The notes under the pieces: generated by a model | Databases searched by the model: none | What the model saw: the letters and a program-made list of their open reading frames with translations, nothing else | What the model was told of the DNA's origin: nothing | Position numbers and translations under genes: made by a program | From: an uncultured Collinsella sp. | GTDB lineage: Bacteria; Actinomycetota; Coriobacteriia; Coriobacteriales; Coriobacteriaceae | NCBI GenBank assembly: GCA_937997605.1 | Contig: CALLFD010000315.1 | Coordinates: 1 to 5,671 of the forward strand | Reading direction: 5' to 3' | Length of the DNA stretch: 5,671 bases | Part shown: one piece after another, positions 1 to 4,371 of the stretch | Position numbering within the stretch: the first letter of the stretch is position 1 | Layout of the letters: the number at the start of each line of letters is the position of its first letter

Positions 1-1
1 G

Positions 2-73
2 AAGGCCGAGTACATGAGCCTGATTCTTTCGACTGTGACCGGCGTCTCGGCAGGACTGCAGAACACGGGGTAA
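2..73 (+). CDS. C-terminal end of an unidentified gene (partial)
   Basis: Reading from base 2, 23 codons run to a TAA stop at 71-73, giving a tail with the residues YMSLILSTVTGVSAGLQNTG. This is the best of the three + frames: most third positions are G or C, as in the genes further on, whereas the other frames have mixed third positions. The gene begins outside the window. The tail is mildly hydrophobic and I recognise no family in it. It points the same way as larA and is separated from it by a composite palindrome with a terminator-like core, so it is probably not in the larA operon. Confidence 0.4.
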   Translation, partial: KAEYMSLILSTVTGVSAGLQNTG

Positions 74-94
74 TCGATAGCCCTGTAGTCGTCC

Positions 95-221
95 GGGCCC
101 GCCATTAGTTTACTTTTAGGCACGTCCTCAGACATGCAAGAAGCCCTCGCTGCGCACTTCGTGCGGCGAGGGCTTCTTGCGTCCTGCGGAGTGTGCCTAA
201 AAGTAAACTAATGGCGGGCCC
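95..221. repeat. Composite palindrome, copy 1: 29-bp arms around a hairpin core
   Basis: Bases 95-123 (starting GGGCCCGCCATTAG, ending TTTTAGGCAC) are the exact reverse complement of 193-221, with no mismatch over 29 bp. Pairing stops at both ends (94/222 and 124/192). Inside lie a 12-nt linker GTCCTCAGACAT (124-135), a 15-bp stem with a TGCGCACTTCGTGCG loop (136-180), and a second 12-nt linker GTCCTGCGGAGT (181-192). The same architecture, with nearly identical linkers and an identical loop but different arms, recurs at 2618-2742. The outer flanks are also alike: TAGTCGTCC precedes the left arm and TGCG follows the right arm. It carries no gene. It could be an elaborate bidirectional terminator, a cruciform-forming repeat or a tiny non-autonomous mobile element. 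Confidence 0.85.
136..180. terminator. Hairpin core of copy 1, possible bidirectional terminator
   Basis: GCAAGAAGCCCTCGC (136-150) pairs perfectly with GCGAGGGCTTCTTGC (166-180). The apical part CGCAC-TTC-GTGCG (153-165) forms a further 5-bp stem, with two unpaired bases at 151-152. The GC-rich stem with AAGAAG on one side and CTTCTT on the other has the form of a bidirectional intrinsic terminator. The T-tract is interrupted (CTTCTTGC), so termination may be weaker than in copy 2. It would separate the upstream gene ending at 73 from larA. Confidence 0.55.
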
Positions 222-383
222 TGCGATGTCCGGTCTTCAGTGGATTACTGCTGGGGGAATAATGGCGCGCTCCGCGCGTTTTGGATGGGGTCTGTCCCGG
301 CGGCGCATTTGGCGCTTCGCGCCTCGCGTCTTATCGATTGGGATTGAGATGCATGTGGCGCTTCTCGCCTTACGACTGTTGCA

Positions 384-415
384 GCCGCGGTCCCGTTTGG
401 GGTCGCGGCCGTTTT
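384..415 (+). terminator. Terminator-like or attenuator hairpin in the larA leader
   Basis: GCCGCGGTCCC (384-394) pairs with GGGGTCGCGGC (399-409) over 11 bp, with two G-U pairs in the middle and a GTTT loop. CG and four T residues (412-415) follow. Stem strength and the T-run resemble an intrinsic terminator. Its position, about 120 bases before the larA start, would suit attenuation of larA if transcription starts upstream of it. If the promoter lies downstream, it instead ends read-through. Only the hairpin itself is seen; the function is inference. Confidence 0.4.
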
Positions 416-498
416 GTTGTGGGTCAAATATGAACGTTGTGTTAATGAGTCGGTGGACGGTGGTGTTTTTCGGTGAGCGGCGTATCCTTCCAACGGTT

Positions 499-516
499 TA
501 TCTAGTGTGTCAGTTG
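499..516 (+). promoter_or_regulatory. Possible degenerate operator just before larA
   Basis: TATCTAGTGTGTCAGTTG matches the perfect palindrome in front of larB (5226-5243) at 11 of 18 positions, including ATCT on the left and the whole half-site TGTCAG on the right. A CGG lies just to the left in both places. It sits immediately upstream of the larA Shine-Dalgarno region, where a bound repressor could block transcription. The left half is degenerate, so chance resemblance is possible. If real, the TetR protein encoded at 2899-3438 would control both operons. Confidence 0.25.
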
Positions 517-537
517 AAAGGAAGAGGGCGCTCGTCA

Positions 538-1815
538 TTGTTTGAATGTGAACTGCCGTTTGACCACAAGACGTTGCATCTGGAGCTCGAGGATAAGAAC
601 TTCGCGGGTGTGATGGAAGGTCATCAAAACGAGTTTAAGACTACAAAATCACAGGAAGAGCTGGTAGAGGAGTCACTTGCCAACCCTTATGGCTCGCCTT
701 CGCTCGAGGAGCTTTGTGCTGGCAAGAAGGATATTGTCATCATTAGCTCCGATCATACGCGCCCCGTTCCCTCGCGTGTGACGATGCCTATTCTGCTGCA
801 TCACATCCATTCCGCTGCGCCCGAGGCTCGAGTGCGTATTTTGGTTGCTACGGGTATGCATCGTCCTTCGACGCACGAGGAGCTCGTCAACAAGTACGGC
901 GAGGAGATCGTTGCCAACGAGGAAATCGTTATGCACGTCGCGACTGACGACAGCATGATGAAAAAGATCGGCACCCTGCCTTCCGGTGGCGAGTGCATCA
1001 TCAACAAGATTGCCACCGATTGCGATCTGCTGCTTGCCGAGGGCTTTATTGAGCCGCACTTCTTTGCCGGTTTCTCTGGTAGCCGCAAGTCCGTCCTGCC
1101 TGGCATCGCCAGCTACAAGACCATCATGTACAACCACAACGGTCAGTTTGTGAATGATTCCCACTCGCGTGCTGGCAACCTGTGCCACAACCACGTGAGC
1201 GAGGACATGTTTGCCGCTGCCGAGATGGCTCACCTTGCCTTTGTGCTTAACGTGGTGCTCAACGGCAAGCACGAGGTCATCGGCTCCTTTGCCGGCGACA
1301 TCCACAAGGCGCATGAGGCCGGCTGCGAGTTCGTCAAGAGCCTTGCCGGCGTTGAGCCCGTCGAGTGCGAGATTGCCATCACCACCAACGGCGGCTACCC
1401 GCTCGACCAGAACATCTACCAGGCCGTGAAGGGCATGTGCTCTGCCGAGGCCACGCTTCCCGAGGGCGGCGTGATCATCGACGTCGCCGGCTGTGCCGAC
1501 GGTCACGGTGGCGAGGGCTTCTATCACAACATCGCCGACAACGATCCGGCAGAGTTTGAGCGCGCCTGCATCGACCGTCCTAAGGACGAGACCCTGCCCG
1601 ACCAGTGGACGAGCCAGATCTTTGCCCGCATCCTGGCGCATCACCCTGTGATCATGGTCACCGACCTGTGTGATCACCAGATGATCAAGGATATGCACAT
1701 GACGCCGGTCAACACCCTCGATGAGGCGCTCAAGCTCGCCTTTGAGATGAAGGGTGCCGATGCCAAGGTGGCCGTCATTCCCGATGGCCTGGGCGTTGTT
1801 GTCGCTCAGCACTAG
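538..1815 (+). CDS. larA: Nickel-dependent lactate racemase LarA
   Basis: LarA interconverts D- and L-lactate in the cytoplasm using the covalently held nickel-pincer nucleotide. The frame is open from further upstream, but I choose TTG at 538. AAAGGAAGAGGG (517-528) is a good Shine-Dalgarno stretch in front of it, and the product is 425 aa against about 424 for Lactiplantibacillus plantarum LarA. With this start, the known functional residues fall on the same numbers as in that enzyme: Arg75 (SDHTR), His108 (GMHRPST), His174 (IEPHFF), cofactor-binding Lys184 (SRKSVLPG), nickel ligand His200 (YNHNG), Gln295 and Lys298 (YQAVKG). All catalytic residues are present, so the enzyme should be active if the cofactor is supplied. 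The N-terminal domain holds the cofactor site; GGYPLDQNIYQAVKG and DGHGGEGFYHN lie in the C-terminal half. larD follows after 49 nt, probably in the same operon. Other LarA-family racemases exist, but the close motif match favours lactate. Confidence 0.95.
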   Translation: MFECELPFDHKTLHLELEDKNFAGVMEGHQNEFKTTKSQEELVEESLANPYGSPSLEELCAGKKDIVIISSDHTRPVPSRVTMPILLHHIHSAAPEARVRILVATGMHRPSTHEELVNKYGEEIVANEEIVMHVATDDSMMKKIGTLPSGGECIINKIATDCDLLLAEGFIEPHFFAGFSGSRKSVLPGIASYKTIMYNHNGQFVNDSHSRAGNLCHNHVSEDMFAAAEMAHLAFVLNVVLNGKHEVIGSFAGDIHKAHEAGCEFVKSLAGVEPVECEIAITTNGGYPLDQNIYQAVKGMCSAEATLPEGGVIIDVAGCADGHGGEGFYHNIADNDPAEFERACIDRPKDETLPDQWTSQIFARILAHHPVIMVTDLCDHQMIKDMHMTPVNTLDEALKLAFEMKGADAKVAVIPDGLGVVVAQH

Positions 1816-1825
1816 TGCGCGGCTC

Positions 1826-1838
1826 AAACGAATCGTTT
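1826..1838. promoter_or_regulatory. Short palindrome between larA and larD
   Basis: AAACGAATCGTTT is a perfect inverted repeat (AAACGA-A-TCGTTT) in the 49-nt gap between the larA stop and the larD start. With one central base it cannot fold as a normal RNA hairpin, so if functional it is more likely a protein-binding site, perhaps for an internal larD promoter. Its A/T-rich ends stand out from the GC-rich surroundings. A 13-bp palindrome may also be chance. Confidence 0.25.
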
Positions 1839-1864
1839 ATAACCGACAAGAAAGATAAGGTTTT

Positions 1865-2596
1865 ATGCTTACCAAACTCCTCTGCGAATTCGGCGCAACG
1901 GCCCTCATGATCATCTTTGGCGTGGGCGTGCACTGCGATACCGTGCTTAAGGGCACCAAGTATCAGGGCTCCGGCCACATGTTTGCCATCACCACCTGGT
2001 CTTTTGGCATCTCGGTCTGCCTGTTTGTCTTTGGCGGCGCCGTGTGCATGAACCCCGCCATGGTGCTTGCCCAGTGCATCGTAGGCCTGGTGCCGTGGAG
2101 CAGCTGCATCCCCTTCATGATTGCCGATATGCTCGGCGGCTTTGTGGGCGCCGTAATCGCTTGGCTGATGTATGCCGATGAGTTCAAGGCTTCCGAGGGC
2201 GTCGTCGACCCCATTGCCCAGCGCAACATCTTCTCGACCAACCCCACCACCGAGGGCACGAACTATGCCCGTAACTTCTTCTGCGAGGCCATCTGCACCT
2301 TTGTGTTCATCAGCGCCATCCTTGCTGCCGCTAGCCGCGCTGGTGAGAACGTTCTGATGCTCGCCATCTGCGTCGGTCTGATCGTTTGGGCCGTTGGCAT
2401 GGGCATGGGCGGCATCACCGGCTTCGCCATGAACCAGGCTCGTGACCTTGGTCCTCGCATGGCCTATCAGGTGCTGCCGATCAAGAACAAGGCTGACAAC
2501 AACTGGAAGTACGGCCTGCTCGTTCCTGGCATCGCACCGTTTATCGGTGCCGCTCTGGCCGCACTGTTTGTGCACGGTTTCTTGGGCATGTTCTAG
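1865..2596 (+). CDS. larD: LarD-like aquaglyceroporin (lactate/glycerol facilitator), variant second NPA
   Basis: This 243-aa member of the major intrinsic protein (aquaporin/GlpF) family has six hydrophobic segments at roughly residues 5-25, 38-58, 81-101, 138-158, 164-186 and 220-240. The first pore motif is intact (MNPAM, Asn63-Pro64-Ala65). The second, TGFAMNQARDLGPR, reads Asn190-Gln191-Ala192 instead of NPA. Its surroundings are otherwise typical of GlpF. By alignment with E. coli GlpF the selectivity filter would be Trp45, Gly178, Phe187 and Arg193, the glycerol-type set. LarD of lactobacilli is a lactic-acid channel of this family, and the position right after larA argues for lactate uptake here; glycerol or another small neutral solute is the alternative. 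ATG at 1865 is preceded by AAGATAAGG (1852-1860). Copy 2 of the composite palindrome follows 21 nt after the stop and probably ends the transcript. Confidence 0.85.
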   Translation: MLTKLLCEFGATALMIIFGVGVHCDTVLKGTKYQGSGHMFAITTWSFGISVCLFVFGGAVCMNPAMVLAQCIVGLVPWSSCIPFMIADMLGGFVGAVIAWLMYADEFKASEGVVDPIAQRNIFSTNPTTEGTNYARNFFCEAICTFVFISAILAAASRAGENVLMLAICVGLIVWAVGMGMGGITGFAMNQARDLGPRMAYQVLPIKNKADNNWKYGLLVPGIAPFIGAALAALFVHGFLGMF

Positions 2597-2617
2597 TCTG
2601 AGGCTACATAGTTGTCC

Positions 2618-2742
2618 GCTGACCGCATGGGGTAACTTCCCAGCGCGTCCTCGGACATGCAAAAAGGCTCGCTGCGCACTTCGTGCGGCGAGCCTTTTTG
2701 CGTCCTGCGGAATGCGCTGGGAAGTTACCCCATGCGGTCAGC
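2618..2742. repeat. Composite palindrome, copy 2: 29-bp arms around a hairpin core
   Basis: Bases 2618-2646 (starting GCTGACCGCATGGGG, ending CTTCCCAGCGC) are the exact reverse complement of 2714-2742, again 29 bp without a mismatch and unpaired at both ends. Linkers GTCCTCGGACAT (2647-2658) and GTCCTGCGGAAT (2702-2713) match copy 1 (95-221) at 11 of 12 positions each. The loop TGCGCACTTCGTGCG (2673-2687) is identical. The arms match those of copy 1 at only about 14 of 29 positions, yet each copy is internally perfect. Left and right flanks (TAGTTGTCC and TGCG) are shared with copy 1. Both copies have the same orientation and together they bracket larA-larD. Confidence 0.85.
2659..2701. terminator. 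Bidirectional intrinsic terminator in core of copy 2
   Basis: GCAAAAAGGCTCGC (2659-2672) pairs with GCGAGCCTTTTTGC (2688-2701) over 14 bp. An apical CGCAC-TTC-GTGCG stem sits on top, with two unpaired bases at 2673-2674. The T5 run on the right and the A5 run on the left make it a terminator in both directions. It lies between the convergent larA-larD and larB-larC-tetR operons and would stop transcription from each side. Confidence 0.75.
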
Positions 2743-2898
2743 TGCGGGGTCTTTGTTGCGTTCGTACAAGCAACCCAACATATATATCTGAATTTGGATG
2801 GGAGGGGCTTGTTGCTGGTAGGGGCGTTGGGCTGTCGTCGATACTTTGGGATGGATTGTGCTTTGGGTTGGGGCGGAACTTTGGGATGAGCTTCTTAC
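2743..2898. other. G-rich intergenic stretch with short repeats
   Basis: No credible gene is seen between copy 2 and the tetR stop. The + strand is rich in G-runs. CTTTGGG occurs three times (around 2845, 2862 and 2879), twice as ACTTTGGGATG. GGGAGGGG with later GGGG and GGG runs could in principle form a G-quadruplex, but the loops are uneven. It would be the 3' untranslated region of the larB-larC-tetR transcript. Confidence 0.4.
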
Positions 2899-3438
2899 TT
2901 AGTTGAAGAGGGGCTTTATGGCTGATAGGTAGTCTTTGGCTACGTTCTCTTTTGGGGCTTGGAAGTTGTGCCAGGCCCACCATTGGACCATTCCTACGAA
3001 GCTTGAGGCTATGTGATGTAGTAGGAAGCTTCGGTCCATGGTGGCGGAGGGGCCGTTTGGGTCGGTAGGGACGGTTTCGGCTGCTCGTGACATGATGGTC
3101 TTGCGTAAGCAGTCGGCGAAGACGCGTGAGCCGGCGCCGGCTACGAGGGCTCGAACGCCCTGGCGGCGTTCCCAGAGGTTGTTGAGGATATGCTCGACCT
3201 GTACGAGTGGGTCGTCGAGGGGCGTACCGTCATCGTCGAGGGCGTGGGTGCAGATGTCGCTCACGAGCTCGGACAGTAGGTCGTCTTTGCTCTTAAAGAG
3301 GCCGTAGAATGTCGCGCGGCCTACGTGAGCGCGCGCGATGATGTCGCCGACGGTAATCTTGCCGTAGTCCACTTCGCGTAGCAGCTCGGAGAACGCTGCA
3401 ACGATGGCAGCGCGGCTTTTTTCTTTGCGGGCATCCAT
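2899..3438 (-). CDS. TetR-family transcriptional regulator
   Basis: This 179-aa protein has the TetR plan: an N-terminal DNA-binding domain (about residues 5-55) and a helical ligand/dimer domain. The helix-turn-helix region ITVGDIIARAHVGRATFYGLF, with KSKDDLL after it (about 28-56), is the family signature. The C-terminal half, with SSFVGMVQWWAWHNF (about 145-159), is of the kind often found in short TetR-like proteins, and its ligand cannot be read from sequence. ATG at 3438 lies 2 nt after the larC stop with no strong Shine-Dalgarno, so translation is probably coupled to larC. The frame stays open upstream into larC, but that part is an Arg-rich shadow. Being last in the larB-larC operon suggests it autoregulates, probably through the palindrome at 5226-5243. 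Lar loci in lactobacilli use a different regulator (LarR, Crp-Fnr family), so this would be a different control scheme. Function as lar regulator is inference from context. Confidence 0.88.
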   Translation of the reverse strand: MDARKEKSRAAIVAAFSELLREVDYGKITVGDIIARAHVGRATFYGLFKSKDDLLSELVSDICTHALDDDGTPLDDPLVQVEHILNNLWERRQGVRALVAGAGSRVFADCLRKTIMSRAAETVPTDPNGPSATMDRSFLLHHIASSFVGMVQWWAWHNFQAPKENVAKDYLSAIKPLFN

Positions 3439-3440
3439 GG

Positions 3441-4358
3441 CTATGCATCCACGTGAACGAGCAGACAACGGAGCGTGCCGGAGCAACCCTCGTAGGGGCG
3501 CTTGCCGGCGCCGTAGCCGACGGCTTCGATGTGGTAGCGTGCCGGCAGGTGCTCGGACGTGCGCAGCGCGGTGACGATGGCGGCGCCCGTGGGCGTCACG
3601 AGCTCGCCAGCGACCGGTGCAGGCATGAGGGCGATATTGCCCGCCTGGCACAGGTTGACGACAGCGGGGACGGGAATGGGCATAAGGCCGTGGGCGCAGC
3701 GGATGGTTCCGTGGCCCTCGGAGAGCGACTCGACAACGATGTCCTCGATACCCAGGTCATCGAGACAGATGGCGACCGAGCAGATGTCGACGATGGAGTC
3801 GATGGCGCCTACCTCGTGGAACATGACGGTCTCGGGCGTTTTGCCGTGGGCCTTGGCCTCGGCGGCGGCGAGTGCGGTAAAGATGGCGAGCGCGCGGCGC
3901 TTGGCGCCATCGCTTAACTGCGAGCCATCGATGATGGCGGTGACATCCGCCAAAGAACGGTGGTGATGGTGGTGGGTGTGGTGATGATCTTCGTGCTCAT
4001 GGGCGTGGCCCTCATGGTCGTGCTCATGGCAGTGCTCGTGTTCGTGCCCGCCATGGTCATGATGGTGGTGCTCATGCTCGTGCGTGTGCTCGACGGCTGC
4101 TTCGTTGCCGTAGAGCCAGGCCATATCGTGATCGTGGTTCTCGAGCTCCTCTGCAAGCTGGACGTCGAAATCGCAGGCGTCGATGCCATGCTTGTTTACG
4201 CGCGTCACGGCGATCGAAAAGCCATCGACCGGCAGCGTGGCGAGCTGCTCGCGCAGATGCTCCTCGCTGGCGCCCAGGTCGAGCAGGGCCGCGACGGTCA
4301 TGTCGCCGCTGATGCCCGAGGTGCCGTCGATGATAAGCGTGTGCTGATGGTTGGACAT
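3441..4358 (-). CDS. larC: LarC-family nickel insertion protein, short form with His-rich tract
   Basis: LarC inserts nickel into the pyridinium dithiocarboxylate nucleotide to finish the LarA cofactor. The 305-aa product has the family motifs in order: DGTSGISGDMTVAALLDLG (11-29), a His-rich tract (91-133), MFHEVGAIDSIVD (179-191), GHGTIRCAHGLMPIPVPAV (215-233), GELVTPTGAA (251-260) and GYGAGKRPYEG (281-291). It ends at 305, where full LarC proteins of about 400-420 aa go on into the LarC2 domain that binds CTP. In L. plantarum LarC1 and LarC2 are joined by a ribosomal frameshift, but here the next bases begin the TetR gene and no LarC2 motif follows in any frame. LarC2 may be encoded elsewhere or the protein may act differently. 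ATG at 4358 has a strong Shine-Dalgarno (TAAGGAG) that overlaps the larB stop, so larB and larC are tightly linked. Confidence 0.88.
   Translation of the reverse strand: MSNHQHTLIIDGTSGISGDMTVAALLDLGASEEHLREQLATLPVDGFSIAVTRVNKHGIDACDFDVQLAEELENHDHDMAWLYGNEAAVEHTHEHEHHHHDHGGHEHEHCHEHDHEGHAHEHEDHHHTHHHHHRSLADVTAIIDGSQLSDGAKRRALAIFTALAAAEAKAHGKTPETVMFHEVGAIDSIVDICSVAICLDDLGIEDIVVESLSEGHGTIRCAHGLMPIPVPAVVNLCQAGNIALMPAPVAGELVTPTGAAIVTALRTSEHLPARYHIEAVGYGAGKRPYEGCSGTLRCLLVHVDA
3960..4088 (-). repeat. His/Glu/Asp-rich low-complexity tract inside larC
   Basis: LarC residues 91-133 contain 25 histidines in 43 residues, spaced by Glu, Asp and Gly, with one Cys (110). At DNA level it is an irregular CAT/CAC-GAG repeat. 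It sits between two conserved LarC blocks as an insert. Such tracts bind or store nickel in metallochaperones such as HypB and CooJ, and LarC of lactobacilli also has a His-rich segment. The repetitive DNA could change length by slippage. Confidence 0.85.
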
Positions 4359-4364
4359 GGAATG

Positions 4365-4371
4365 CTCCTTA
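4365..4371 (-). promoter_or_regulatory. larC Shine-Dalgarno overlapping the larB stop
   Basis: On the minus strand TAAGGAG reads 4371 to 4365, 6 nt before the larC ATG at 4358. Its TAA is the larB stop codon (4371-4369). Ribosomes ending larB therefore uncover or directly reuse this site, which points to translational coupling. It also fixes the larC start. Confidence 0.85.

Larger units (their letters stand above)
222..537 (+). other. Non-coding larA leader with serial hairpins
   Basis: This 316-base stretch lies between copy 1 of the composite palindrome and the larA start. The larA frame stays open through it, but the translation is Arg/Trp/Leu-rich and unlike any LarA N-terminus, so I treat it as untranslated. 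It holds four short hairpins: 266-278 (CGCGC-TCC-GCGCG, followed by TTTT), 311-323 (GGCGC-TTC-GCGCC), 357-369 (GGCG-CTTCT-CGCC) and 384-409. The first three begin with GGCG at 264, 311 and 357, a spacing of 46-47 bases, and the second and third share about 16 of 20 bases. I see no convincing sigma-70 promoter; TTGTTG at 414-419 is a possible but unsupported -35. I recognise no known riboswitch. Confidence 0.5.

Noticed and set aside
95..221. CRISPR repeat-spacer unit, since 29 bp resembles a spacer length
   Set aside because: There is no array of direct repeats; the 29-bp segments are inverted copies of each other around a hairpin, and the two sites are 2.4 kb apart.
222..537. Known nickel/cobalt (NiCo) or other riboswitch before larA
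   Set aside because: I could not match the conserved core of any riboswitch class I know; only generic hairpins are visible.
673..1827. Long minus-strand open frame (384 codons) opposite larA
   Set aside because: It is the antisense shadow of a strongly conserved LarA coding sequence; its translation is Val/Gly/His/Asp-rich with no recognisable family.
1775..2662. Minus-strand open frame opposite larD running into the composite palindrome
   Set aside because: Antisense shadow of the aquaglyceroporin gene; it runs through the terminator core and its translation has no family features.
95..2742. Composite transposon or insertion sequence ends around larA-larD
   Set aside because: No transposase is encoded, the outer arms are not shared between the copies, and no direct target duplication is seen. 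A non-autonomous mobile element remains possible and is listed as a finding.
2795..2890. G-quadruplex in the G-rich intergenic region
   Set aside because: G-runs are present but loop lengths are uneven (up to about 13 bases); sequence alone does not support a stable quadruplex.
3430..3450. Programmed frameshift joining LarC1 to a LarC2 frame, as in L. plantarum
   Set aside because: The frame entered after the larC end encodes a TetR protein, not LarC2, and there is no evident slippery heptamer at the junction.
3439..3651. N-terminal extension of the TetR frame into larC
   Set aside because: The extension is Arg/His-rich shadow sequence with no TetR similarity; the family N-terminus begins at MDARKEKSR, 2 nt after the larC stop.
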